Part shown: positions 1 to 9,509 of the stretch, one piece after another | Layout: each line of letters opens with the position of its first letter | How positions within the stretch are numbered: the first letter of the stretch is position 1 | Assembly: GCA_964399625.1 (NCBI GenBank) | Contig: CAYNSB010000001.1 | Location: 48,013-112,012 of the forward strand | Source of the DNA: CAYNSB01 sp964399625 | GTDB lineage: Bacteria > Planctomycetota > Phycisphaerae > Phycisphaerales > UBA1924 | Direction: 5' to 3' | Length of the DNA: 64,000 bases | Translations under genes and position numbers: made by a program | The notes under the pieces: model-generated | Told to the model about the DNA's origin: nothing | Databases searched by the model: none | Seen by the model: the letters and a program-made list of their open reading frames with translations, nothing else

Positions 1-44
1 CCTTGAGCTCCTGCCCGTGCGAGTGATTTGGTAGAAAGGTTTGA

Positions 45-353
<309 letters not shown>

Positions 354-460
354 TTGCCCTTCCGTCGCGCCCAACGGCGCGGCGGAGGCTTGTCGGTTGT
401 TCCATCGGTGATCGATGGCTGTATCCGCGGGCCTGCCCGCGCCTGATTGCGAGTGAATCC

Positions 461-1066
461 ATGAGCGATGCGAAGCCAATCCGGAACGCCCTGATCGCGA
501 CGATGACCACGCTGGCTCTGGCCGGCGCGGCCCTGGCCGAGGGTGGTGAGCACGGCGGGCACGAGCCCGCGTCCGTGCTGCCTTCCCCGCAGCAGGGGCT
601 CGTGCCGCTGGTGACGGCCCTGATCGTCTTCCTCATCGTTCTGGGCGTGCTCTCCACGGCGGTGTGGCCCAAGATCCTCAAGGGCCTCAAGGACCGCGAG
701 AACAAGATCCGCGACGAGATCCAGTCCGCGGAGCTCGCCCGCAAGCAGGCCAAGGACGCGCTGGAACAGTACGAGAAGTCGCTCGCCGAGGCCCGGACCG
801 AGGCGCAGAAGATGCTCGAGAAGGCCCGCTCGCAGCAGCAGGCCCTGGCCGATGAGCTGCGGGCCAAGGCCGACGCCGAGATGTCCGCGCTGAAGGACAA
901 GGCCCGCCGGGAGATCGAGGCCGCCAAGCGCGAGGCGCTCGCGGAGCTGTACCAGACGGCGGGCGACCTGGCGACGGGCGCCGCGAGCAAAATCCTGCGC
1001 CGCGAGGTCAACGCGGGCGACAGCCGGCGCATGGTCGATGAGACCCTTGCGCAGATGCAGGGATGA
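461..1066 (+). CDS. atpF: ATP synthase F0 subunit b
   Basis: A 201-residue peripheral-stalk subunit linking the membrane sector to F1. Residues about 9-27 look like a cleavable leader ending A-L-A-E-G-G, followed by a His/Gly-rich spacer. One transmembrane helix spans about residues 46-66, and a long charged Ala/Glu/Lys coiled coil runs to the C-terminus. This is typical b-subunit architecture with an N-terminal export leader, as seen in some planctomycetes. The ATG at 461 was chosen because the frame further upstream overlaps atpE and encodes no b-like sequence. It sits 107 nt after atpE and 64 nt before atpH. Confidence 0.93.
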   Translation: MSDAKPIRNALIATMTTLALAGAALAEGGEHGGHEPASVLPSPQQGLVPLVTALIVFLIVLGVLSTAVWPKILKGLKDRENKIRDEIQSAELARKQAKDALEQYEKSLAEARTEAQKMLEKARSQQQALADELRAKADAEMSALKDKARREIEAAKREALAELYQTAGDLATGAASKILRREVNAGDSRRMVDETLAQMQG

Positions 1067-1130
1067 GAGGCAGGGACACGGGGACGCCGGGACACAGGGA
1101 CGCAGTGGAAAAGGCAGAGAGGTCCAACGC

Positions 1131-1739
1131 ATGCCGCTGATCGATGCACAGCCCGATGCGCTCGCGCAGATCTACGCCAAGAGCCTGTACCAGCTCGCCG
1201 AAGAGGCGGGCGGGCGCGGCGCGATCGAGGGCACGCTGGGCGAGCTGGAGGACGTGCTGGAGCTCGCGCGCCACGACCCCAAGTTCAGCGAATTCCTCTC
1301 GTCGCGCGTGCTCCCCATGGCGCAGCGTGCCGCGACGCTTGATCGCATCTTCAAGGGACGGGCGAGCGATCTGGCCCTGCGCTTCCTGCAGGTCCTGAAC
1401 GAGAAGGGGCGTCTGGGGCACCTGCCGGCGATCGTCGGCGCGTTCGACGAGCTTGTGCAGCACAGGTTCGGGCGCGTCGAGGTGGACCTGTACACCGCGG
1501 GCCCGATCTCGCCCGACGAGCTCCGGACGATCCGCGATCAGCTTCAGGCCAAGCTCGGCCGTGAGCCCATCGTGCACCCGTACGTGGACCAGGGCATGAT
1601 CGGCGGCATCAAGCTGCAGATCGGGGACCAGCTCATCGACGGGTCCATCGCGACGCAGCTCCGCCGGCTCAAGGACCAGATCGCCGACAAGGGTGCCGCG
1701 GCCATGCGTGCGCGGTTCGATCGCGCCGTGGGCAATTGA
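1131..1739 (+). CDS. atpH: ATP synthase F1 subunit delta
   Basis: A 202-residue OSCP/delta subunit that ties the b stalk to the top of the alpha3beta3 head. The N-terminal helical domain starts with A-x-x-Y-A-K-S-L-Y-Q-L-A. The family's C-terminal signature is seen in D-Q-G-M-I-G-G-I-K-L-Q-I-G-D, followed by an I-D-G-S segment. A purine-rich AAGGCAGAGAGG ribosome site precedes the ATG at 1131. In most bacteria atpA, atpG, atpD and atpC follow directly; here the next gene is a glycosyltransferase, so the F1 catalytic genes must be elsewhere. Confidence 0.95.
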   Translation: MPLIDAQPDALAQIYAKSLYQLAEEAGGRGAIEGTLGELEDVLELARHDPKFSEFLSSRVLPMAQRAATLDRIFKGRASDLALRFLQVLNEKGRLGHLPAIVGAFDELVQHRFGRVEVDLYTAGPISPDELRTIRDQLQAKLGREPIVHPYVDQGMIGGIKLQIGDQLIDGSIATQLRRLKDQIADKGAAAMRARFDRAVGN

Positions 1740-2043
1740 GGGTCTTGGTCGGGGGGCGTGTGGCCCATCGGAGGGCGGCGGGGTTGGCGGACCCATCGCG
1801 GGCAGTCTGGATTGACCGCGGCCCAAACCGACGTTTTCGCGTTGCGTTCGGATCAGGTCCGGCCCTATATTGCCGATGGAATGGTCGCGTTCCGCTCACG
1901 TCCTGATCCGTTGGGACCGGCGGCGTGCGACTGCTCGGGAGGATCACCGGTTGAGGCGTGCGCGTGCTTCGAGGCACGCTCGCCTTGTTCGACGGTCCTC
2001 ACCCGGCCCTGACGCTGGGACGCCGTTGGAAAGGGACCGTCGG
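1740..2043 (+). other. Intergenic region between atpH and the first glycan gene
   Basis: This 304-nt spacer holds no convincing coding sequence. It contains a sigma70-like promoter (1842-1871, listed separately), which would leave a 5' leader of roughly 160 nt before the glycosyltransferase ATG. No clear terminator hairpin with a T tract was found after atpH. Confidence 0.5.
1842..1871 (+). promoter_or_regulatory. Candidate sigma70-type promoter for the 2044-9470 sugar operon
   Basis: TTGCGT (1842-1847) and TATATT (1866-1871) are separated by 18 nt in a locally AT-richer patch of a very GC-rich region. Both hexamers agree well with TTGACA/TATAAT. Transcription would start near 1878. This is inferred from sequence match and position only. 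Confidence 0.42.
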
Positions 2044-3225
2044 ATGCCGTGGGAGATCCAGAGCCAGACCTGCCCGGATGCGCGCGTGCTGTGCGTGTCC
2101 TTCCGCGAGGTGGACCCGGTCATCTCCCGGTGCCTTCGCTTCGAGTTCGAGGATGTCGTCGCGAGTGTGGACCGCGTGGACCTGGTGTTCCCCAAGGGTC
2201 GCCCGGTGCGTCGGGGCCGCGTGCATCGATTGCTGTCGCGCCTGGACACGCACTTCCCGTGGGTCTCCGGGCTGTCGAAGCCGCCCGAGCTTGGTCGTCG
2301 GTACCCGCTCATGTTCGTCACGGCCCAGACGGCGGGCGACCTGTACACGTTCGCGCCGTGGACGCCGTGGCTCCGCGCCGCCGACCGCAGCGCGTGCCTG
2401 GTCGAGGAGATGTACGCCCAGGACGTGATCCGTTGCCCCGGCGAGGTCGAGATGCTGCGCCGGTTCGATGTGCTGTTCGTGGGGTGCCAGGGCACGGTCG
2501 ATGCGCTCGCCCGCGCCACGGGGCGCCCGGTGCATTATCTCCCGCATTCGGCGGATGCCGAGGTTTTTTGCCCCTATCCCCGTCCTCCCGAGCGTGTGAT
2601 CGATTTCTACAGCATGGGGCGTCGCCCCGAGGCGACGCACCGCGCGCTGCTGGCGATCGCCGACCGTGGTGATTTCTTCTACCACTACGACACGGTCACC
2701 AACGTGCGCGTGACGGACTATCGCGAGCACCGCCGGCGCCTGATCGACATGGTGCGCCGCACGAAGTACTTCCTCACGAACATGGGCAAGTGCAACGAGC
2801 CCGGGCACACCGGCGGTCAGCAGGAGCTGGGCTTCCGCTTCTTCGAGGGTGCCGCGGCGGGGTGCGTGCTCATCGGCGACCCGCCGGAGAACGCGGCGTT
2901 CACCGAGCTGTTCGGGTGGAACGATTCGGTGATCCCGCTGGAGTTCGGATCGGGCGCGATCGAGCCGATCATCCGAGCCCTCGACGCCGACCCCGCCCGC
3001 GTGGAACGCATCCGCAAGGCAAACGTGGCCCACTCGCTGCGCCGGCACGACCATTCCTACCGCTGGGCCCAGGTGCTCGCGGCGGTCGGGATCGAGGCCC
3101 AGCCGGCGATGGGAGCGCGCCACGCACGCATGGCGAATCTTGCCGATCAGATCGAAGGCTCGGGCACCTCCACCTACAGTCACCCCTCGGTGGGACATGC
3201 CCCTGCGATGGGCGCGGTGGGCTGA
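2044..3225 (+). CDS. CgeB/YkvP-like family 1 glycosyltransferase
   Basis: A 393-residue predicted cytoplasmic GT-B glycosyltransferase. The C-terminal third carries the nucleotide-sugar-binding signature of the CgeB-like group: a Gly-Gly-Gln-Gln-Glu-Leu-Gly segment, then F-F-E-G-A-A-A-G-C-V-L-I-G-D, where a Glu precedes a 'disgraced host' type loop. There is no signal peptide or membrane helix. AAAGGGA lies about 8 nt before the ATG at 2044. It opens a run of six plus-strand glycan genes, so a role in adding a sugar to a surface glycan is inferred; donor and acceptor cannot be read from sequence. Confidence 0.8.
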   Translation: MPWEIQSQTCPDARVLCVSFREVDPVISRCLRFEFEDVVASVDRVDLVFPKGRPVRRGRVHRLLSRLDTHFPWVSGLSKPPELGRRYPLMFVTAQTAGDLYTFAPWTPWLRAADRSACLVEEMYAQDVIRCPGEVEMLRRFDVLFVGCQGTVDALARATGRPVHYLPHSADAEVFCPYPRPPERVIDFYSMGRRPEATHRALLAIADRGDFFYHYDTVTNVRVTDYREHRRRLIDMVRRTKYFLTNMGKCNEPGHTGGQQELGFRFFEGAAAGCVLIGDPPENAAFTELFGWNDSVIPLEFGSGAIEPIIRALDADPARVERIRKANVAHSLRRHDHSYRWAQVLAAVGIEAQPAMGARHARMANLADQIEGSGTSTYSHPSVGHAPAMGAVG

Positions 3226-3299
3226 GCCAGATCGTCCGGGAGCCCACGCCTCACGTCGGGCACTCTTTCGTCCGATAGCACAGCGGGAGGTGCCCCCTC

Positions 3300-4565
3300 G
3301 TGAGCACGACGACGCCAGTCCAGACCGGCAGCGCCACGCCGCCCTGCCGACACTGCCGAGCACCGCTCCGCCACACGTTCGTGGACCTGGGCATGTCGCC
3401 GCTGTGCCAGCGGCACGTCGAGCCCCACCAGCTCAACCACATGGAGCCCTTCTACCCGCTGCACGTGCGCGTGTGCGAGAAGTGCTTCCTCGTGCAGCTC
3501 GAGGAGTACGTCTCCCCCAAGGAGATCTTCAACGACTACGCGTACTTCTCCTCATTCTCCGACACGATGCTCGCGCACGCCAAGGCGTACTGCGCCGCGA
3601 TGAAGGACCGCTTCAACCTCGGGCCCAAGAGCCTGGTCGTCGAGCTCGCGAGCAACGACGGCTACCTCCTCCAGTACTTCCAGCAGCTGGGCGTGCCCGT
3701 GCTGGGCGTGGAGCCCGCGGAGAACGTCGCGCAGGCGGCGATCAAGAAGGGCATCCCCACGATCTCGGAGTTCTTCGGCGTGGCGCTCGCCAAGAAACTC
3801 GCCACGAGCCACGGCCACGCGGACCTGATGGCCGGGAACAACGTGCTCGCGCACGTGCCGGACATCAACGACTTCGTGGGCGGGTGCCGCGTCCTGCTCA
3901 AGCCCACCGGTGTCGTCACGATGGAGTTCCCCCACGTGATGAACCTGATCGACCAGAACCTCTTCGACACCATCTACCACGAGCACTTCTCGTACCTCGG
4001 GTTCGTCACGGTGCAGAAGGTCTTCGCGGCCCAGGGGCTGACCATCTTCGATGTCGAAGAGGTGGACACGCACGGCGGATCGCTGCGAATCTACGCCCGC
4101 CAGCAGGAGAACACGGCCCTGCCGGTCACGGAGCGCGTGCACGAGTTCGCCGCCCGCGAGCGGGCCCGGGGGTTCGAATCCCTCGAGGCGTATCTCGCGT
4201 TCGCGCCCAAGGTGCACCAGACCAAGCGCGCGATCCTCTCGTTCCTGATCGACGCCAAGGCCCGCGGAAAGTCCATCGCCGCCTACGGCGCGCCGGGCAA
4301 GGGCAACACGCTCCTCAACTACTGCGGCATCCGCACCGACTTCCTCGACTACACCGTCGATCGCAACCCGAAGAAGCAGGGCAACTACCTGCCCGGCACA
4401 CGGATCCCGATCCTCGCGCCCGAGACGATCCGAAAGACCAAGCCCGACTATCTGTTCATCCTTCCCTGGAATCTCAAGGACGAGATCATCAGGCAGAACG
4501 CGTTCATCCGCGAATGGGGAGGACAGTTCGTCGTTCCCCTGCCGGAGGTCGCGATCATTCCTTGA
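3300..4565 (+). CDS. Sugar C-methyltransferase, class I SAM-dependent
   Basis: A 421-residue member of the NovU/TylC3-type three-domain C-methyltransferases, which methylate carbon 3 of NDP-4-keto-deoxysugars. The N-terminal zinc site is visible as Cys16/Cys19 and Cys59/Cys62. SAM motif I is V-V-E-L-A-S-N-D-G near residue 115. The conserved Y-H-E-H-F-S-Y-L segment lies mid-protein, and the C-terminal Rossmann-like domain contains Y-G-A-P-G-K-G-N-T. The start is GTG, chosen for the GGGAGG ribosome site about 9 nt upstream. Its neighbours make NDP-sugars, supporting synthesis of a branched-chain deoxysugar. Confidence 0.88.
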   Translation: MSTTTPVQTGSATPPCRHCRAPLRHTFVDLGMSPLCQRHVEPHQLNHMEPFYPLHVRVCEKCFLVQLEEYVSPKEIFNDYAYFSSFSDTMLAHAKAYCAAMKDRFNLGPKSLVVELASNDGYLLQYFQQLGVPVLGVEPAENVAQAAIKKGIPTISEFFGVALAKKLATSHGHADLMAGNNVLAHVPDINDFVGGCRVLLKPTGVVTMEFPHVMNLIDQNLFDTIYHEHFSYLGFVTVQKVFAAQGLTIFDVEEVDTHGGSLRIYARQQENTALPVTERVHEFAARERARGFESLEAYLAFAPKVHQTKRAILSFLIDAKARGKSIAAYGAPGKGNTLLNYCGIRTDFLDYTVDRNPKKQGNYLPGTRIPILAPETIRKTKPDYLFILPWNLKDEIIRQNAFIREWGGQFVVPLPEVAIIP

Positions 4566-4636
4566 ACGCCCGGAACTCCCCCCACCCCACCCTCGGGCGC
4601 GAGCCCTCGCCCGGACCGCAGACACGAGTGAGACCC

Positions 4637-5830
4637 ATGACCCTCAAGAACGCCGCCGATGTCGTCCGTGCCGACCTGGAGTACATGCACAAGGCGCTCG
4701 CGCCCGAGTGGCCCGCGCTCGCCGGCCGCCGCCTGCTCATCACGGGCGGCGCTGGCTTCCTTGGGTATTACTTCACCCAGGCGGCGACGCACTACAACCG
4801 CAGCGCGGGCAAGTCGCAGCGCATCGACATCACCGTGTACGACAACCTCGCCCGCGGCGCGCCGGCGTGGCTCGAGGAGCTTCGCGCGAACAACGAGCTC
4901 AAGCTCGAGACGCACGACATGCGCCTGCCGCTGCCCAAGGGCTTCGGGCCCTTCGACTACATCATCCATGGCGCCTCGATCGCCTCCCCCACCTATTACC
5001 GCGCCCATCCCGTCGCCACGATGGACGTGAACATCAACGGGCTGCGCAACCTGCTCGACTATGCGCTCGCCTCCAAGGGCACCTCGACGCCCGTGCAGGG
5101 CCTGCTGTTCCTCTCCTCCAGCGAGATCTACGGCGACCCGGAGCCCAAGGCGATTCCCACGCCGGAGAACTACCGCGGCTTCGTCTCCTGCACGGGCCCG
5201 CGCGCCTGCTACGACGAGGCCAAGCGCTACGGCGAGACGCTCTGCACCGTCTTTGCGCGGGCGCACGGCGTGCCCACGCGCATCGCACGCCCCTTCAACA
5301 ACTACGGTCCGGGGCTGAAGATCAACGACGGGCGCGTGCTGCCGGACTTCGCCCGCGACGTGCTCGCGGGGCGGGACATCGTCATGCTCTCGGATGGCTC
5401 GGCGACCCGCACGTTCTGCTACGCCGCGGACGCGATCATGGGCTATTACAAGGTTCTCGTGAAGGGTCGGGACGGCGAGCCGTACAACATCGGCACCGAG
5501 ACCCCCGAGATCTCCATGAAGGAGCTCGCGGCGCGAGTGGTCGCCGCCTCTCAGCGCCTCTTCGGGTACAAGGGCAAGGTGGTCTACCAGGCGAGCAACG
5601 ACAAGGACTACCTGGTGGACAACCCCAATCGCCGCTGCCCCATCATCACCAAGGCGCGCGAGCACGTCGGTTACGAGCCGAAGATCTCGTTCGAGGACGG
5701 GCTCGATCGCTCGCTGCTGTGGTACCACGGCAACCAGCAGGCGACGCCCGAGCCCTGGACCTCCACGACGCCAACGCGCACCGATGACGTGAAGCACGCG
5801 TCGGCCGGCGCGCACAAGGGGGCGCGATGA
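4637..5830 (+). CDS. NAD-dependent SDR, UDP-glucuronate decarboxylase-like
   Basis: A 397-residue extended short-chain dehydrogenase. The NAD-binding T-G-G-A-G-F-L-G motif begins at residue 36, after a 30-residue N-terminal extension. The catalytic Y-x-x-x-K is Tyr192/Lys196 in Y-D-E-A-K-R, a context resembling UDP-glucuronate decarboxylases (UXS; Y-D-E-G-K-R). Other UXS-like segments are R-P-F-N-N-Y-G-P-G and R-T-F-C-Y. The stop overlaps the start of UDP-glucose dehydrogenase by 4 nt (ATGA), so a UDP-Glc to UDP-GlcA to UDP-Xyl route is attractive. A 4,6-dehydratase or epimerase cannot be excluded. Confidence 0.82.
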   Translation: MTLKNAADVVRADLEYMHKALAPEWPALAGRRLLITGGAGFLGYYFTQAATHYNRSAGKSQRIDITVYDNLARGAPAWLEELRANNELKLETHDMRLPLPKGFGPFDYIIHGASIASPTYYRAHPVATMDVNINGLRNLLDYALASKGTSTPVQGLLFLSSSEIYGDPEPKAIPTPENYRGFVSCTGPRACYDEAKRYGETLCTVFARAHGVPTRIARPFNNYGPGLKINDGRVLPDFARDVLAGRDIVMLSDGSATRTFCYAADAIMGYYKVLVKGRDGEPYNIGTETPEISMKELAARVVAASQRLFGYKGKVVYQASNDKDYLVDNPNRRCPIITKAREHVGYEPKISFEDGLDRSLLWYHGNQQATPEPWTSTTPTRTDDVKHASAGAHKGAR

Positions 5831-7188
5831 GGGTCTCGATCATCGGCACGGGGTACGTGGGGCTCGTCTCGGGCGCATGCCTGTGCGAGAAGGGGCACCA
5901 CGTCGTGTGCGTGGACACCGACACGACCAAGGTGGACGCGATCACGCGGGCCATACCACCGTTCCACGAGCCGGGGCTCGACGCGCTGCTCAAGCGCCAT
6001 GCCGGCAAGCTGCTCTTCGCGACGACGGACCTGCGCAAGGCCGTCATCGAGTCGGATCTCACGCTCATCGCCACGGGCACGCCCTTCGATGGGCAGACGA
6101 TCGACCTTACCTACGTCAAGCAGGCGACCCGCCAGATCGGCGAGGCTTTGCGAGACAAGAAGGGCTACCACGTCGTCGCCGTCAAGAGCACCGTCGTGCC
6201 CGGCACGACGGACTCGGTCGTTCTTCCGATCCTTGAGGAGGCCTCGGGGCGTCGCGCGGGCGAGCACTTCGGCGTGGGCATGAACCCCGAGTTCCTCTCC
6301 GAGGGCACCGCGATCGAGGACTTCATGGTTCCCGATCGCATCGTCATCGGCGGCATCGACCAGCGTTCGATGGACGTGCAGCAGGAGATGTACCGCGGCT
6401 TCGAGGGCACGCCCGTGGTGCGCACGAGCAACGCGACCGCCGAGTTCATCAAGTACACCAGCAACTCTCTGCTGGCCACGCTCATCTCCTTCTCCAACGA
6501 GATCGCGAATCTCTGCGCCACCGTCCCGGGCGTGGACGCGCAGGAAGTGATGCGCGGCGTGCACCTCATGCGCGAGCTGTCGCAGATGCACAAGGACGGA
6601 TCGCGCACGCCCGCGGGCATCAACTCGTTCATCTTCCCGGGGTGCGGGTTCGGCGGCTCGTGCCTGCCCAAGGACGTGAAGGCGCTCTCGGCGTGGGGAT
6701 CGCAGCACGGGCAGGCGACCCGCCTGCTCGAGGCCGTGCTCAAGACGAACCACGAGCAACCCGCGCGAACCGTCGATCTGGTGGAGCGGGGCCTGGGGCG
6801 TCTCGTGGGCAAGCGCGTCGCGGTGCTGGGGCTCGCGTTCAAGCCCGGCACGGACGACGTGCGTGAATCGCCCGCGTTCCCGATCATCACGCATCTGACC
6901 AACCGCGGAGCGACCGTCCGCGCGTTCGACCCTGTCGCGGACAAGACCGGCGGCGCGATGCTCAAGGGGCGCGAGGGCGTCACGCTCGCACGCACGCTCG
7001 CCGAGGCACTCGATGCCGCGCACGCGGTCGTCGTCGTCACCAAGTGGGAGGATTTCAAGGGCTTGCCGACGATGCTCGCCAAGGCGAACCCGCGTCCGCT
7101 GCTGGTGGACAGCCGTCGCATGCTGGACAAGAGCACCTACGAGCCGTACTCGGGCGTCGGGCTCGGTCCGCGGGCCGCGAAGGGATGA
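5827..7188 (+). CDS. ugd: UDP-glucose 6-dehydrogenase
   Basis: A 453-residue cytosolic enzyme oxidising UDP-glucose to UDP-glucuronate with two NAD+. It begins with the Rossmann motif G-T-G-Y-V-G-L-V. The active-site loop G-C-G-F-G-G-S-C-L-P-K-D puts the nucleophilic Cys at residue 279. The C-terminal UDP-binding domain has G-L-A-F-K-P-G-T-D-D-V-R-E-S-P. Length is normal for the family. It overlaps the genes on both sides by 4 nt, indicating translational coupling, and supplies the substrate expected for the upstream decarboxylase-like protein. Confidence 0.96.
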   Translation: MRVSIIGTGYVGLVSGACLCEKGHHVVCVDTDTTKVDAITRAIPPFHEPGLDALLKRHAGKLLFATTDLRKAVIESDLTLIATGTPFDGQTIDLTYVKQATRQIGEALRDKKGYHVVAVKSTVVPGTTDSVVLPILEEASGRRAGEHFGVGMNPEFLSEGTAIEDFMVPDRIVIGGIDQRSMDVQQEMYRGFEGTPVVRTSNATAEFIKYTSNSLLATLISFSNEIANLCATVPGVDAQEVMRGVHLMRELSQMHKDGSRTPAGINSFIFPGCGFGGSCLPKDVKALSAWGSQHGQATRLLEAVLKTNHEQPARTVDLVERGLGRLVGKRVAVLGLAFKPGTDDVRESPAFPIITHLTNRGATVRAFDPVADKTGGAMLKGREGVTLARTLAEALDAAHAVVVVTKWEDFKGLPTMLAKANPRPLLVDSRRMLDKSTYEPYSGVGLGPRAAKG

Positions 7189-8117
7189 CCCGTGCCCACG
7201 ACCAGTCCTGGTCGGGTCGACGCGTGCTGGTCACCGGAGCCACCGGCTTCATCGGTGCGGCGACGACGCGGCGTTTGGTGGCCTTGGGCGCCAGCACGTC
7301 CGGCGTGACGCGGCGGGAGCCAGATGCCTCCGCGCCGTGCCCCATGCACCGCTGCGATCTGGCGGATCTTGCCCAATGCCGGGCCCTGATCGAGCGGACC
7401 AAGCCCGATGTGGTGATCCATACCGCCGGGCACCCGTTCGCGGCACGAGACCTCGCGCGCATCGAGCCCACCTTCCGCGACAACCTTGAGACGGTCGTGA
7501 ACCTCCTCACCGCCACGGCCCAAACCGGCATCTCCCGCGTGGTGCTGTGCGGCTCTCTCGAGGAGCCCGAGCCCGACGACGCCGCGGGCGCGCTCTCATC
7601 GCCCTACGCGATCAGCAAGTGGGCCGCGACGAACTACGCGCGCCTCTTCCACAGCCTGTATCAGCACCCCGTCGTGATCGCCCGGCTTTTCATGGTCTAT
7701 GGGCCGGGGCAGAACGACCTGAAGAAGCTGATCCCGGGCTCGATCCTGTCGCTGCTGCGCGGCGAAGCGCCCAAGATCTCATCGGGCGAGCGGCCCGTGG
7801 ACTGGGTGTTCGTCGATGACGTCGTGGACGGGCTGCTCGCCTGCGCCACGGCGCCCGGCGTCGCGGGGCTGCGGATCGATATCGGGACGGGCGTGCTCAC
7901 CACCGTCCGTCGCGTGGTCGAGACGCTCGCAGAGCTGATCCCCGGCGCTCCGGCGCCACAGATCGGGTCCGTGCCGACCCGTGCCGCTGAGCAGGTCCGC
8001 GCCGCGCGCACGGACCAGACCCGCGCCCATCTCGGCTGGGCGCCGGCGATCGACCTCCGCCGAGGACTGGAACGCACGATCGACTGGTACCGTTCGATGG
8101 CGACCCGCGCGAGCTGA
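7185..8117 (+). CDS. NAD-dependent epimerase/dehydratase (extended SDR)
   Basis: A 310-residue SDR with T-G-A-T-G-F-I-G starting at residue 17 and catalytic Tyr141/Lys145 in Y-A-I-S-K. F-M-V-Y-G-P-G-Q and W-V-F-V-D-D-V segments typical of nucleotide-sugar epimerases, dehydratases or reductases follow. The ATGA overlap with ugd fixes the start. The exact reaction (4-epimerase, 4-reductase or dehydratase) cannot be assigned from motifs, but the context supports an NDP-sugar substrate. Confidence 0.85.
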   Translation: MTRAHDQSWSGRRVLVTGATGFIGAATTRRLVALGASTSGVTRREPDASAPCPMHRCDLADLAQCRALIERTKPDVVIHTAGHPFAARDLARIEPTFRDNLETVVNLLTATAQTGISRVVLCGSLEEPEPDDAAGALSSPYAISKWAATNYARLFHSLYQHPVVIARLFMVYGPGQNDLKKLIPGSILSLLRGEAPKISSGERPVDWVFVDDVVDGLLACATAPGVAGLRIDIGTGVLTTVRRVVETLAELIPGAPAPQIGSVPTRAAEQVRAARTDQTRAHLGWAPAIDLRRGLERTIDWYRSMATRAS

Positions 8118-8162
8118 CCCCCGCCGCTCCGCCCGCGCAGCGCCGACAGGAAGAGGTCTCGT

Positions 8163-9470
8163 ATGTCCCGGATCGCGATCCTGGGCGCCGGCATGGCGGG
8201 TTTCGGCGCGGCGCACCATCTGCACGAGCGCGGGCACAGGCCCGTGATCTTCGAGAAGCTCGCCCACCACGGCGGGCACACGTCGTCCTACGTCGTCAAC
8301 GGCTTCACGTACGACGAGGGACCGCACGTATCGTTCACCAAGGACGAGCGGATCAAGAAGATCCTCTCGGAGAACATCGAGCAGAAGTACGAGACCATCC
8401 ACGCGAAGGTGAACAACTACTGGCGCGGGCACTGGTTCACGCACCCGGCGCAGGTCAACCTGCACGGGCTGCCCGCCGAGCTGATCATCAACATCATCCG
8501 CGACTTCGTCGAGGCCAGCGCCAAGCCCGTGGGCGAGATCCGCAACTACGAGGAGTGGCTCCTCGCCTCGTTCGGCGAGACCTTCGCACGCACCTTCCCC
8601 ATGGAGTACGCGAGGAAGTACCACACCACGACCGCGAGCAACATGAGCACGGACTGGCTCGGGCCTCGCCTGTACCGCCCAAAGCTCGAGGAGATGCTCC
8701 GCGGCGCGCTCACCCCCGCATCGCCCAAGGTGCACTACGTCGATGATTTCCGCTACCCCACGCGTGGCGGCTTCGTCGAGTACCTCAGGAAGTGGGCCAC
8801 GCGCGCGGACCTGCGCCTGGGGCACGCCGTGACGCGCGTGGACCCGCGCTCGCGCACGCTCACATTTGCCAACGGAAAAAGCGCCGAGTACGACCGCCTG
8901 ATCTCCTCGATGCCGCTCCCGGAGCTCATCGCCCGCATGCCCGACGTGCCGCGCGAGGTGCGCGAGGCGAGCGAACGCCTTGCCTGCACGGAGGTGGTGC
9001 TCGTGAACGTCGCGGTGAAGCGCGCGGACCTGCTCGATGCGCACTGGTCGTATTACTACGACCGCGACATCTTCTTCACGCGCCTGAGCACGCCGCACCT
9101 GCTCTCGCCCAACAACGCGCCCAGGGGGTGCGGACTGCTGCAGGCCGAGTGCTACTTCTCGAAGAAGTATCGTCCGCTCGATCGCTCGCCCGACGCGTGC
9201 ATCGAACCCGTGGTCGCGAGCCTTCGCAAGTGCGGGCTGTTGCGCCCGGACGACGAGATCCTGTTCACCAACACGCTCCATCTGCCTTACGCGAACATCA
9301 TCTTCGATCTCGATCGCGCCCGGGCGGTCGACACCGTGCACGGGTATCTCCGCGAGCAGGGCATCGAGTACTGCGGCCGGTACGGCGACTGGGGCTACCT
9401 CTGGACCGACGAGGCGTTCATCTCCGGCGAAAAGGCCGCGGAGCGCGTGCTCGCCCGCCCGACGCGTTGA
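8163..9470 (+). CDS. FAD-dependent amine-oxidase-fold protein (protoporphyrinogen oxidase/UGM-like)
   Basis: The 435-residue product starts with the dinucleotide-binding motif G-A-G-M-A-G-F-G and an acidic residue ending the second strand (I-F-E-K), the hallmark of FAD flavoproteins. A Gly-Gly-His-Thr segment and D-E-G-P-H follow as in the protoporphyrinogen-oxidase/UDP-galactopyranose-mutase superfamily. The C-terminal I-x-Y-C-G-R-Y-G-D-W motif resembles glycan-locus members of this group. AGGAAGAGG lies before the ATG. Its place at the end of the sugar operon suggests action on a nucleotide sugar or polyprenyl-linked glycan rather than haem synthesis. It converges with metF. Confidence 0.75.
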   Translation: MSRIAILGAGMAGFGAAHHLHERGHRPVIFEKLAHHGGHTSSYVVNGFTYDEGPHVSFTKDERIKKILSENIEQKYETIHAKVNNYWRGHWFTHPAQVNLHGLPAELIINIIRDFVEASAKPVGEIRNYEEWLLASFGETFARTFPMEYARKYHTTTASNMSTDWLGPRLYRPKLEEMLRGALTPASPKVHYVDDFRYPTRGGFVEYLRKWATRADLRLGHAVTRVDPRSRTLTFANGKSAEYDRLISSMPLPELIARMPDVPREVREASERLACTEVVLVNVAVKRADLLDAHWSYYYDRDIFFTRLSTPHLLSPNNAPRGCGLLQAECYFSKKYRPLDRSPDACIEPVVASLRKCGLLRPDDEILFTNTLHLPYANIIFDLDRARAVDTVHGYLREQGIEYCGRYGDWGYLWTDEAFISGEKAAERVLARPTR

Positions 9471-9509
9471 GGCGCTCGCGATCGCCCGTCGAAGGGTCCG
9501 AGCCCGGCC

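Noticed and set aside
3140..4636. N-terminal extension of about 500 codons before the UXS-like SDR
   Set aside because: It overlaps the C-methyltransferase in another frame and contains only shadow sequence; the SDR fold starts shortly after the ATG at 4637.
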